64,000 nucleotides of DNA, from positions 2,065 through 66,064 of the forward strand of contig DCJA01000001.1 in assembly GCA_002317175.1 (NCBI GenBank), in the 5' to 3' direction. The stretch is from Lachnospiraceae bacterium UBA1712. GTDB lineage: Bacteria > Bacillota > Clostridia > Lachnospirales > Lachnospiraceae. Within the stretch, counting starts at the first letter, position 1. The number at the start of each line of letters is the position of its first letter. Below are positions 1 through 8,223 of the stretch, piece after piece. The notes beneath the pieces are model-generated. The model searched no databases, had not been told where the DNA came from, and saw nothing but the letters and a program-made list of their open reading frames with translations. Both the position numbers and the translations under genes were made by a program.

Positions 1-416
1 TCATCAATTGGAAGATCAGAACAGTCTGGAATATAGCTGTAATTCTTATCTTCACTTGATGCTACAACATTTACCTTACCAAATTTCTTTGCCTCTGTAG
101 CTGCCTTCTTTGACCAAGCACCAGTTACGATGTAGTCAAATGTACCATTTTTGCAAAGATTCATTGGAATCATGGAGAACTGTACAGTAGCACCACCCTG
201 AATAAATAATACCTTATAGTTATCTGGAATACCCATAAGATCTCTCAAATCTGCTTCAGCCTCATCAGCTATCTGCTGAAATACCTTGGATCTGTGGGAC
301 ATCTCCATTACACTCATTCCACTTCCCTTGTAATCAAGAAGTTCAGCCTGAATCTCCTCTAATACAGGTAATGGCATTGTTGCTGGTCCAGCTGAAAAAT
401 TATAAACTCTTGCCAC
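1..416 (-). CDS. serC: Phosphoserine aminotransferase (partial, N-terminal 138 residues)
   Basis: A GTG start at 414-416 sits 9 nt after a clear GGAGG at 426-430. The translation begins MARVYNFSAGPATMPLPVL and continues through a region typical of SerC (YKGSGMSVMEMSHRS, then LFIQGGATVQFSM). SerC is a PLP-dependent fold-type I aminotransferase that makes 3-phosphoserine from 3-phosphohydroxypyruvate in serine synthesis. The PLP lysine lies beyond the window edge, so only the N-terminal third is seen. It is transcribed from its own promoter at 469-497 and is the first gene of the next unit leftward, probably with serA. The unusual GTG start explains why an ATG-based search would miss it. Confidence 0.93.
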   Translation of the reverse strand, partial: MARVYNFSAGPATMPLPVLEEIQAELLDYKGSGMSVMEMSHRSKVFQQIADEAEADLRDLMGIPDNYKVLFIQGGATVQFSMIPMNLCKNGTFDYIVTGAWSKKAATEAKKFGKVNVVASSEDKNYSYIPDCSDLPID

Positions 417-468
417 TTTTTTGTTCCTCCTATAAAAACATATTATTAATTGTATAATATCGTGAATA

Positions 469-497
469 ATTGTACATTCACATCTTTAATGCGTCAA
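469..497 (-). promoter_or_regulatory. Promoter of serC
   Basis: On the minus strand, TTGACG (492-497) and TACAAT (469-474) are separated by 17 nt, about 50 nt before the serC GTG. The -35 box overlaps the inverted repeat GCGTCA/TGACGC (491-496 and 518-523), which lies just after the stop codon of the upstream L,D-transpeptidase gene. Confidence 0.6.
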
Positions 498-523
498 TAG
501 TTTAATGAACTAAAGCATGACGC
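491..523 (-). terminator. Inverted repeat after the L,D-transpeptidase gene
   Basis: Arms gcgtca (491-496) and tgacgc (518-523), with an inner tagtt/aacta pairing, can form a hairpin 10 nt after the stop codon at 533. There is no proper T-run on the minus strand, so it may be a weak terminator or an operator for serC, whose -35 it overlaps. Confidence 0.35.
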
Positions 524-532
524 AAATAAATT

Positions 533-2026
533 CTAATCAAGCTTTTTGTTTACTTCATTTTTCTTAAATGAATAAACAATAACTGGTGTACCAATTTCCA
601 GATTTTCATAAATCTTCTGCATAGCATCATGTGGAGTATTGATACAGCCATGAGATCCATTGGTCATATACTCATTACCGCCGTATACATCTCTCCAGGA
701 TGAATCATGAATACCAATCGAACCATCAATAGCTACCCAGTAATTTACAAACACATGCCAGGTAGGTCCGTTCAGCCATTTATTTGGAATCATTGAATAT
801 ACATAGCAAACTCTTGGCCAGGTACCACCTACTGCAGGGCCTCCGGATGTAATATCTGTTTCAACAAATATTTCTCCATCCTTGTAGTACCACATATGCT
901 GTTCATCTATGCTTACTTCAATATAAGTATCTCCAAAATCATTTTTTTCTTTAAAATTGGCTTCATGCAGATAGACAGGAACTCTTGTTGAACTGGTCTG
1001 ATTGCTGTTTACAAATTCCTTAAACCATTCCTGTTCTCTCTCAATATCTAACTTATTGCCGTAGGTAGCTTTGGTAACATATACAACTTTACCGCTATGA
1101 GTTTTAAAATACTTATTATTGAGAGTATTATATTCATCCAGAAATTGGGCGATAAAATCTGCAGCTTTTGCTTCATCTACAGTAAAGCAGATATCCTCAG
1201 TATCAATCTGCTTATAACCGATTCTTGTTATTTCTCTTTCTCCAGTATTCAGAAGAGACGCCCATTGACGTTTTGAAATTGTCTTCTTCTCTTTACCGAA
1301 TATATAAGCTACATATTTTCGTTGGAATTCTTCTATCTTGTTATAATATTCAACAAGAGCCTCTTCCTCTTTCGTATATTCATACGAATCATAAAATTCA
1401 TCTGATATCGTTATATTAGTCTCACCTGCAGCAATCTGCGATAAAACATATTCTCTTGCAGACTCAGCCTTTAAAACAGACTGATCCTTGTCGTGTAATA
1501 CATATCCATCATCAGATAAATATATATATACATCATCGCTTTTTACTTTTTTCTCTACAAGTCCTATGTTTTCAAGTTCTTTTATAAGTTTTTCTTCATC
1601 ATAGCTAATATCTGGCACGATCTCAGTAAAATCAGCACCTTTTGTAAGCATTTGAGGCCAAAGAAATGCATTCTGTTTTGACAGAACATTCTTTACCTTA
1701 TTTGAAAAAGAAACACTATAATCAATGTTTTCTGGCAAAATCTCATAGTTTTTGCCTTCAAAGATAATATTATAACTTACGCCCTCATAATTCTTATATA
1801 ATAGCTCTTCAACCTGTTCTGCAGTCATTCCTGTACAGTATATGCCATTTATATAGCTCCCATACAGAAAACATTTTTCATTCTTAGCAGACTGGTATCT
1901 TTGTCCATCAGAAGTTATATAACTTCCAGGATGCGAATAATAGTAGGTCATCCCTAAATAAAAAATTACCAGCCCTGCAACTACTACAGATAAAAATATA
2001 AGCGCGTTTTTTGACGCTTTTGACAA
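533..2026 (-). CDS. L,D-transpeptidase with N-terminal membrane anchor (YkuD family)
   Basis: 497 residues. A single N-terminal transmembrane helix (about residues 8-28) is followed by a peptidoglycan-binding-type domain (roughly 60-350). The C-terminal YkuD catalytic domain carries IGIHDSSW and the SHGCINTP motif, with the catalytic cysteine near residue 461. Such enzymes make 3-3 crosslinks or attach proteins to peptidoglycan outside the membrane. The start is TTG at 2024-2026 behind an AGGGG; the next ATG would remove the anchor, so TTG is preferred. The gene follows ilvB by 15 nt and is probably co-transcribed with the leuB-ilvD-ilvB group, although its function is unrelated to amino acid synthesis. 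Catalysis is inferred from motif conservation. Confidence 0.9.
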   Translation of the reverse strand: MSKASKNALIFLSVVVAGLVIFYLGMTYYYSHPGSYITSDGQRYQSAKNEKCFLYGSYINGIYCTGMTAEQVEELLYKNYEGVSYNIIFEGKNYEILPENIDYSVSFSNKVKNVLSKQNAFLWPQMLTKGADFTEIVPDISYDEEKLIKELENIGLVEKKVKSDDVYIYLSDDGYVLHDKDQSVLKAESAREYVLSQIAAGETNITISDEFYDSYEYTKEEEALVEYYNKIEEFQRKYVAYIFGKEKKTISKRQWASLLNTGEREITRIGYKQIDTEDICFTVDEAKAADFIAQFLDEYNTLNNKYFKTHSGKVVYVTKATYGNKLDIEREQEWFKEFVNSNQTSSTRVPVYLHEANFKEKNDFGDTYIEVSIDEQHMWYYKDGEIFVETDITSGGPAVGGTWPRVCYVYSMIPNKWLNGPTWHVFVNYWVAIDGSIGIHDSSWRDVYGGNEYMTNGSHGCINTPHDAMQKIYENLEIGTPVIVYSFKKNEVNKKLD

Positions 2027-2041
2027 CTCACTACACCCCTG

Positions 2042-3718
2042 CTACTGTCTGTTTTTTAAATCTTCCTCATCGAAAACTTCAGAAATAGGTGCACCTGCTG
2101 GAACCATTGGGAACACGCTATCATCCTTTTCAATAATACAGTTAAGAACGACTGGCTTTCCAAGCGAAATTGCCTTTTCGAGAGCTGGACCTACTTCTTC
2201 CTTCTTTGTCACAAGAATAGCTTCACATCCAAGGCCCTCAGCAACCTTACAGAAATCAACCTTATCTTCAAGAACTGTATTGGAATATCTATGATCATAG
2301 AACAGGGTCTGCCACTGTCTAACCATTCCAAGAACATGATTGTTAATAACAACCTGAATTATTGGGATATTGTATCTGCTGGCAGTTGCAAGTTCATTAA
2401 GATTCATTCTAAAGCAGCCATCACCACCAACATTAATACAAATCTTATCTGGATTACCAACCTTCGCTCCAATGCATGCTCCAAGACCATATCCCATAGT
2501 TCCAAGACCGCCACTTGAAAGGAAAGTTCTTGGCTTTGTATAGTGATAGAACTGCGAAGTCCACATCTGATGCTGTCCTACATCTGTAGAAATAATAGCA
2601 TCGCCCTTAGTAACTCTGTCTATTTCCTCAATGATATATGGACATGTAAGTGCTGACTTATTATATGTAAGTGGATACTTATCTTTTAGTTCTGCAATAT
2701 GCTCCATCCACTCTTTATGCTCGATCTTATCAAGTTTAGCAAGAACAGCTGCTAACGATCCCTTCAGGTCTCCAACAACGCTTGCTGTAGTCTTAATATT
2801 CTTATTAATTTCAGCTGCATCCACATCAAAATGAAGAATCTTGGCATTCTTAGCAAATTTCTTAGCATTACCAGTAACACGATCAGAGAATCTGGCACCA
2901 AGTGCTATAAGAAGATCACACTCAGTAACACCGAAATTACTTGTTTTTGTACCATGCATACCAATCATACCTGTATATCTTGGTGAATATGCATCAAAAG
3001 CACCCTTTGCCATAAGAGTATCGCATACTGGTGCATCAATAATATCAGCAAGTTTAGCAACTTCTTCAGTTGCATTTGCAATAATAGCACCACCACCAAC
3101 ATATATATATGGTTTTTTAGCTTTCTTAATAATCTCTACAGCTTTATCAATATCAGCTTCAGAATAATTAACGATCTTTTCAGGAACCTTTAATGCTTCA
3201 GCTTTATAATCACAGACTGCTGCTGTAACATCCTTGGTAATATCTACAAGTACAGGACCTGGACGACCGCTTTTAGCGATTTCAAATGCTCTTCTTATTG
3301 TTTTAGCAAGAATTTTAACATCTTTTACAATAAAGCTATGCTTGGTAATAGGCATTACTACACCAGCAATATCAACTTCCTGAAATGTATCCTTACCAAG
3401 AAGTGGCAAACCAACATTGGCTGTAATAGCTACCATTGGCACACTATCCATATATGCTGTAGCAATACCTGTAACCAAATTAGTGGCACCTGGACCACTT
3501 GTAGCCATACATACTCCAACCTTGCCTGTTGATCTTGCATAACCATCTGCAGCATGACTTGCGCCCTGCTCATGACTGGTAAGCACATGATTAATCTCAG
3601 GATGTTTATATAAAGCATCGTATATATTGAGAATTGTACCGCCTGGATAGCCAAACACAGTATCAACTCCCTGTTCTTTCAAACATTCAATAACAATTTC
3701 TGAACCCGTTAACTGCAT
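2042..3718 (-). CDS. ilvB: Acetolactate synthase, large (catalytic) subunit
   Basis: 558 residues from the ATG at 3716-3718, which follows GGAG by 6 nt; an earlier in-frame ATG overlaps that ribosome site and is less likely. It has the TPP-enzyme layout: an N-terminal PYR domain with the cofactor-activating glutamate in SHEQGASHAADGYA, a middle FAD-associated domain, and a C-terminal TPP-binding motif GGDGCFRMNLNELATASRYN. It condenses two pyruvates, or pyruvate and 2-oxobutyrate, in branched-chain amino acid synthesis. It lies 18 nt after ilvD in a leuB-ilvD-ilvB order. No small regulatory subunit (ilvN/ilvH) is next to it or elsewhere in the window. Catabolic AlsS is the alternative, but the operon context favours the anabolic enzyme. 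Confidence 0.93.
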   Translation of the reverse strand: MQLTGSEIVIECLKEQGVDTVFGYPGGTILNIYDALYKHPEINHVLTSHEQGASHAADGYARSTGKVGVCMATSGPGATNLVTGIATAYMDSVPMVAITANVGLPLLGKDTFQEVDIAGVVMPITKHSFIVKDVKILAKTIRRAFEIAKSGRPGPVLVDITKDVTAAVCDYKAEALKVPEKIVNYSEADIDKAVEIIKKAKKPYIYVGGGAIIANATEEVAKLADIIDAPVCDTLMAKGAFDAYSPRYTGMIGMHGTKTSNFGVTECDLLIALGARFSDRVTGNAKKFAKNAKILHFDVDAAEINKNIKTTASVVGDLKGSLAAVLAKLDKIEHKEWMEHIAELKDKYPLTYNKSALTCPYIIEEIDRVTKGDAIISTDVGQHQMWTSQFYHYTKPRTFLSSGGLGTMGYGLGACIGAKVGNPDKICINVGGDGCFRMNLNELATASRYNIPIIQVVINNHVLGMVRQWQTLFYDHRYSNTVLEDKVDFCKVAEGLGCEAILVTKKEEVGPALEKAISLGKPVVLNCIIEKDDSVFPMVPAGAPISEVFDEEDLKNRQ

Positions 3719-3736
3719 ATTAATCTCCATTTCAAA

Positions 3737-5404
3737 TTATTGTGGTAATTCAAGAACCGCACCTCTGTTGCCTGAAGTAACAAGAGCACGATATCTCTTA
3801 AGATATCCCTTGAGTTCACCTGTTTCTTTAGGTGTCCAGTTCTTCTTTCTTTCTGCCAGAACTTCATCTGAAACCTTAACATTAATTGTATTTGCAGGAA
3901 TATCAATTGCAATGATATCTCCTTCTTCAATAAGAGCTATAGGACCTCCAACTGCAGCTTCTGGAGAAACATGTCCGATGGAAGCACCACGGCTCGCACC
4001 TGAGAAACGTCCATCTGTAATAAGAGCAACACTGCTTCCAAGTCCCATACCAGCAATTGCTGATGTTGGGTTAAGCATTTCTCTCATACCAGGACCACCC
4101 TTTGGACCTTCATATCTGATAACAACAACATCTCCTTCTACAATCTTTCCGCCCTTAATAGCAGCGATTGCATCTTCTTCGCAGTCGAATACTCTTGCTG
4201 GGCCTTCATGAACAAGCATCTCAGGAACAACTGCAGATCTCTTTACAACGCAGGTATCTGGAGCGATGTTACCCTTAAGGACTGCTATACCACCAACCTC
4301 ACTATATGGGTTATCAATTGGTCTGATAACTTCTGGATCAAGGTTAACACATCCTTCGATATTCTCTCCAACAGTCTTTCCTGTAGCTGTAATTATATCT
4401 GTATAAAGAAGTCCCTTCTTATTGAGCTCGTTCATAACTGCATATACACCACCAGCCTCATTGAGCTGTTCCATATATGTATGACCAGCTGGAGCAAGGT
4501 GACAAAGGTTTGGTGTCTTAGCACTAAGCTCATTAGCAATTTCAAGATTAAGATCAATACCACACTCATGAGCAATTGCTGGAAGATGAAGCATTGAGTT
4601 AGTTGAACATCCAAGTGCCATATCAACAGTAAGGGCATTAAGAAATGCTTTCTCAGTAAGAATATCTCTTGGTTTAATATCCTTTTCAATAAGTTCCATA
4701 ACCTTCATACCTGCATGTTTAGCAAGTCTGATTCTTTCAGAATATACAGCCGGAATGGTACCATTTCCCTTAAGTCCCATACCAATTGCTTCTGTAAGAC
4801 AGTTCATGGAATTAGCTGTATACATACCGGAACATGAACCTGCTGAAGGACAAGCCTTACATTCAAATTCATATAACTTCTCTTCTGTGATCTTACCAGC
4901 TGCTTCAGCGCCTACTGCCTCGAATAATGAGGAAAGTGATGTTCTTTTTCCATCAACATGACCTGCAAGCATTGGACCACCTGATACAAATACAGTTGGT
5001 ACATTAACTCTTGCAGCAGCCATTAACAGACCTGGAACATTCTTATCACAGTTTGGAATACATACCATACCGTCAAATCTATGAGCTTCCATCATACATT
5101 CTGTACTGTCTGCTATAAGGTCTCTTGTTACAAGAGAATATTTCATACCAACATGGCCCATGGCAATACCATCACATACAGCGATTGCCGGGAACATAAC
5201 TGGTGTACCACCCGCCATTGCTATACCAAGCTTTACAGCTTCTGTAATCTTATCCAGGTTCATATGTCCTGGGACAATCTCATTATAAGAACTAACAACA
5301 GCAATTAAAGGCTTGCTCAATTCTTCTTTTGTGTAACCAAGAGCATTATAAAGTGATCTGCCTGGCGCTGCCTGTTTTCCTGATTTTGCTTCATCACTAC
5401 GCAT
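3737..5404 (-). CDS. ilvD: Dihydroxy-acid dehydratase
   Basis: 555 residues from the ATG at 5402-5404, which sits 9 nt after GGAGG at 5414-5418. An in-frame TTG three codons earlier is too close to the ribosome site to be the start. Cysteines in the CIPNCDKNVPG and ACPSAGSCSGMYTANSMN regions match the iron-sulfur cluster ligands of the IlvD/Edd family. The enzyme dehydrates dihydroxy acids to 2-oxoisovalerate and 2-oxo-3-methylvalerate, the step after acetohydroxyacid isomeroreductase, whose gene (ilvC) is not in this window. Full length and co-transcribed with leuB (23 nt upstream) and ilvB. Confidence 0.95.
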   Translation of the reverse strand: MRSDEAKSGKQAAPGRSLYNALGYTKEELSKPLIAVVSSYNEIVPGHMNLDKITEAVKLGIAMAGGTPVMFPAIAVCDGIAMGHVGMKYSLVTRDLIADSTECMMEAHRFDGMVCIPNCDKNVPGLLMAAARVNVPTVFVSGGPMLAGHVDGKRTSLSSLFEAVGAEAAGKITEEKLYEFECKACPSAGSCSGMYTANSMNCLTEAIGMGLKGNGTIPAVYSERIRLAKHAGMKVMELIEKDIKPRDILTEKAFLNALTVDMALGCSTNSMLHLPAIAHECGIDLNLEIANELSAKTPNLCHLAPAGHTYMEQLNEAGGVYAVMNELNKKGLLYTDIITATGKTVGENIEGCVNLDPEVIRPIDNPYSEVGGIAVLKGNIAPDTCVVKRSAVVPEMLVHEGPARVFDCEEDAIAAIKGGKIVEGDVVVIRYEGPKGGPGMREMLNPTSAIAGMGLGSSVALITDGRFSGASRGASIGHVSPEAAVGGPIALIEEGDIIAIDIPANTINVKVSDEVLAERKKNWTPKETGELKGYLKRYRALVTSGNRGAVLELPQ

Positions 5405-5427
5405 AATAATCAACCTCCAAATTAATC

Positions 5428-6510
5428 CTATATTCTTTCAGCAACAAGATCACCCATTTCACTACAGGTAACCTTCTTTAAACCATCAACATATATATCC
5501 CCTGTTCTGTAACCTTCATCAAGGACCTTGTTGATTGCTGCTTCAATATCATCAGCTTCTTTACCAAGATCAAATGAAAAACGTAACATCATTGCAGCAC
5601 TAAGTATTGTTGCAAGAGGATTGGCAATATTTAAACCTGCGATATCAGGAGCTGATCCATGACTTGGCTCATAGAGACCAAACTTAGTATCGTTCATGGA
5701 TGCAGAAGCTAACATTCCAATAGAACCAGTAACCATGCTGGCTTCATCCGAAAGAATATCGCCAAACATATTCTCAGTTAAAATTACATCAAACTGAGTT
5801 GGATCCTTAACAAGCTGCATAGCACAGTTATCAACAAGCATATGTTCAAGAGTTACATCAGGATAATCCTTAGCCACTTCATTGGTAACCGCTCTCCAAA
5901 GTCTTGAAGAATCCAAAACATTGGCCTTATCAACGCTGATAACCTTACTTCTTCTTGCTCTTGCTACTTCAAACGCCTTAATTGCGATTCTTCTAATCTC
6001 TGACTCAGAATATGTAAGAGAATCAATAGCTTTTTTCTCGCCATTCTCTTCAATAGTCTTTCTTTCACCAAAATAAAGACCACCTGTAAGCTCACGCATA
6101 ATCAACATATCAAAGCCCTTGTCTGCCATTTCCTTTTTAAGAGGACAAGCATCAGCAAGCTGTGGAAATAATACTGCTGGTCTTAAATTGGCAAAAAGAT
6201 TAAGCGCTTTTCTAATCTTAAGAAGCCCTGCCTCAGGTCTGTCCTTAGGATCAATCTTATACCATGGTGAAGTATTAGGATCACCACCAATTGAACCCAT
6301 AAGAACTGCATCACTAGCTTTACAGGTTGCAATAGCTTCATCTGTAAGACTTGTTCCGTGAACATCAATTGATGCACCACCCATCAGAACATCAGTATAA
6401 TTAATATTATGATTATACTTTTCACATACTTTATTTACTACCTTAATGGCCTCATTGACTATCTCAGGGCCAATTCCATCACCACGAATTACCGCGATAT
6501 TCATATCCAT
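5428..6510 (-). CDS. leuB: 3-isopropylmalate dehydrogenase
   Basis: 360 residues from the ATG at 6508-6510, which has GAGG 8 nt upstream; the frame stays open further upstream but without ribosome sites. Family signatures are IAVIRGDGIGPEIV at the N-terminus and the GLYEPSHGSAPDIAG and NPLATILSAAMMLR motifs in the C-terminal half, typical of LeuB rather than isocitrate dehydrogenase. It oxidatively decarboxylates 3-isopropylmalate in leucine synthesis with NAD. It is first in the leuB-ilvD-ilvB unit; leuA and leuCD are not in the window. A promoter and a pair of direct repeats lie just upstream (6579-6623). Confidence 0.95.
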   Translation of the reverse strand: MDMNIAVIRGDGIGPEIVNEAIKVVNKVCEKYNHNINYTDVLMGGASIDVHGTSLTDEAIATCKASDAVLMGSIGGDPNTSPWYKIDPKDRPEAGLLKIRKALNLFANLRPAVLFPQLADACPLKKEMADKGFDMLIMRELTGGLYFGERKTIEENGEKKAIDSLTYSESEIRRIAIKAFEVARARRSKVISVDKANVLDSSRLWRAVTNEVAKDYPDVTLEHMLVDNCAMQLVKDPTQFDVILTENMFGDILSDEASMVTGSIGMLASASMNDTKFGLYEPSHGSAPDIAGLNIANPLATILSAAMMLRFSFDLGKEADDIEAAINKVLDEGYRTGDIYVDGLKKVTCSEMGDLVAERI

Positions 6511-6578
6511 TGCATTTTCCTCTTTCCTATAAAAGTAATAAATCATCAAAAAATGACAAATAAATCCAATTAGAAGGT

Positions 6579-6607
6579 ATTATAGCAAAAAATACATTAT
6601 TCGTAAA
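6579..6607 (-). promoter_or_regulatory. Promoter of leuB-ilvD-ilvB
   Basis: On the minus strand, an extended -10 (TGCTATAAT, core at 6579-6584) lies 17 nt after a weak -35, TTTACG (6602-6607), about 70 nt before the leuB ATG. The direct repeats at 6593-6605 and 6611-6623 cover the spacer and -35 area. Confidence 0.55.
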
Positions 6608-6623
6608 ATGTACATTATTCATA
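6593..6623 (-). repeat. Two 13-bp direct repeats over the leuB promoter (operator candidate)
   Basis: The plus-strand sequence tacattattcgta (6593-6605) is repeated as tacattattcata (6611-6623), 12 of 13 identical, with an 18 bp period. It overlaps the -35 region of the leuB promoter, the position expected for a repressor or activator site. No regulator is identified. Confidence 0.45.
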
Positions 6624-6654
6624 AGTAGCTATAACTTCTAGTAATATCTAGTCT

Positions 6655-6682
6655 AAAAAAGACCACTGATAAACAGTGGTCA
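6655..6682 (-). terminator. Intrinsic terminator after yajC
   Basis: A perfect 8-bp stem (gaccactg 6661-6668, cagtggtc 6674-6681) with a 5-nt loop is followed on the minus strand by six T (6655-6660). It lies 12 nt after the yajC stop and separates the tgt-yajC unit from leuB. Confidence 0.88.
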
Positions 6683-6693
6683 TCTTTTATAAT

Positions 6694-7026
6694 TTATTCA
6701 GCTGTACTAGCCTTTTCTATCTGTTTGATCGCTGATTTTTCCATTGGGATACGACAATTCTTATTATTACCAAATTCTACTATAACTGAGTCATCATCAA
6801 TATCAATGAGTACACCATAAAAACCGCTTGTAGTAAGAACTGTATCGCCAACTTCCATGTCACTATGCATAGCAGCAATTCTCTTCTGTTCTTTCTTCTG
6901 TGGCTTAATCATTAAGAAGTAAATAAAAGCACCAAAGAATAAAATATAAATAACAATTATAATTCCACTTCCCATTGCTGATCCAGCCTGTGCAGAAGCA
7001 TCAGCAGTTAATAACAATCCGTTCAT
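6694..7026 (-). CDS. yajC: Preprotein translocase accessory subunit YajC
   Basis: 110 residues from the ATG at 7024-7026 behind GGAGG; longer in-frame starts lack a ribosome site. One transmembrane helix at about residues 20-41 is followed by the YajC signature MIKPQKKEQKR and a small soluble domain (GDTVLTTSGFYGVL). YajC associates with SecDF at the Sec translocon in the cytoplasmic membrane. It follows tgt closely, the common tgt-yajC order in bacteria; secDF is not in the window. A strong terminator follows. Confidence 0.93.
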   Translation of the reverse strand: MNGLLLTADASAQAGSAMGSGIIIVIYILFFGAFIYFLMIKPQKKEQKRIAAMHSDMEVGDTVLTTSGFYGVLIDIDDDSVIVEFGNNKNCRIPMEKSAIKQIEKASTAE

Positions 7027-7071
7027 AAAAACCTCCATATTAAGCTTTAAAGCCAATAAACACATATTACA

Positions 7072-8208
7072 TTATAATCCCTGATTAAACAAGTCGAGTT
7101 TTCTCTTTTTGTAAGAAGCAAATTCGTGATTATCAAGAGCATTTCTTATTTCTTCCATAAGAGTATTATAAAAATACAGATTATGAAGAACACAGAGTCT
7201 CATACCAAGCATTTCTTTGGCTTTAAGAAGATGTCTGACATAAGCTCTTGAGTAGCGCTGACAGGTTGGACATCCACAGCCTTCTTCAATAGGTCTGTCA
7301 TCCAGTTCATACTGTTGATTAAAGAGATTAAGCTTGCCATGATTCGTGTACACATGTCCATGTCTGCCATTTCTGGATGGATATACACAGTCAAAGAAAT
7401 CAACACCTCTTTCAACAGCCTCAAGAATATTAGCTGGTGTACCTACTCCCATAAGGTAAGTTGGCTTATCCTTAGGTAAAAATGGAGTAACCTCTTCTAT
7501 TATAGAATACATCTGTTCATGACTTTCACCAACAGCCAGTCCACCTATCGCATAGCCATCCAGTTCCATTTGTGCTATCTGTTTGGCATGATCAATTCTA
7601 ATATCATCATATATAGCGCCCTGATTGATACCAAAGAGCAACTGTTCTTTATTAATTGTATCATCAAGAGAGTTAAGCCTGTTCATCTCAGCCTTACATC
7701 TTTCAAGCCATCTTGTAGTTCTCTCAACACTAGGTTTAACATAATCTCTGCTAGCCAAAGCCGGAGCACATTCATCAAAAGCCATAGCGATTGTAGAAGC
7801 CAGATTAGATTGAATTCGCATGCTTTCTTCAGGTCCCATAAAGATTTTTCTGCCATCCACATGGGAATTAAAGGTTACACCTTCTTCTTTTATCTTTCTA
7901 AGTCCTGCAAGAGAAAATACCTGGAAACCACCTGAATCAGTTAAAATCGGCTTGTTCCAGCTCATTAATTTGTGTAAGCCACCTAACTGTTTAACTTTTT
8001 CATCTCCGGGTCTGACATGCAGATGATAAGTATTAGACAATTCAACCTGACATTTAATTCTTTCAAGATCCTCTGTAGATACAGCTCCTTTAATAGCAGC
8101 CACTGTTCCTACATTCATAAATACAGGAGTCTGAATAGTACCATGAACAGTTTTGAATTCTGCTCTTTTAGCATTGCCTTCTGTTGTTAATATCTTATAT
8201 TCAGCCAT
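7072..8208 (-). CDS. tgt: tRNA-guanine transglycosylase
   Basis: 378 residues, full length for bacterial Tgt. It replaces guanine 34 of GUN-anticodon tRNAs with a queuosine precursor. Visible features are the SGGFQVFSL substrate-pocket segment, the nucleophile region FDCVYPSRNGRHGH, and the zinc site CGCPTC followed by a histidine (near LCVLHNLYF) in the C-terminal part. It sits 15 nt after the lactonase gene and 45 nt before the yajC start, so lactonase-tgt-yajC probably form one transcript. The ribosome site is weak (AAAG region). Confidence 0.96.
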   Translation of the reverse strand: MAEYKILTTEGNAKRAEFKTVHGTIQTPVFMNVGTVAAIKGAVSTEDLERIKCQVELSNTYHLHVRPGDEKVKQLGGLHKLMSWNKPILTDSGGFQVFSLAGLRKIKEEGVTFNSHVDGRKIFMGPEESMRIQSNLASTIAMAFDECAPALASRDYVKPSVERTTRWLERCKAEMNRLNSLDDTINKEQLLFGINQGAIYDDIRIDHAKQIAQMELDGYAIGGLAVGESHEQMYSIIEEVTPFLPKDKPTYLMGVGTPANILEAVERGVDFFDCVYPSRNGRHGHVYTNHGKLNLFNQQYELDDRPIEEGCGCPTCQRYSRAYVRHLLKAKEMLGMRLCVLHNLYFYNTLMEEIRNALDNHEFASYKKRKLDLFNQGL

Positions 8209-8223
8209 ATAAATCTACTTTCA

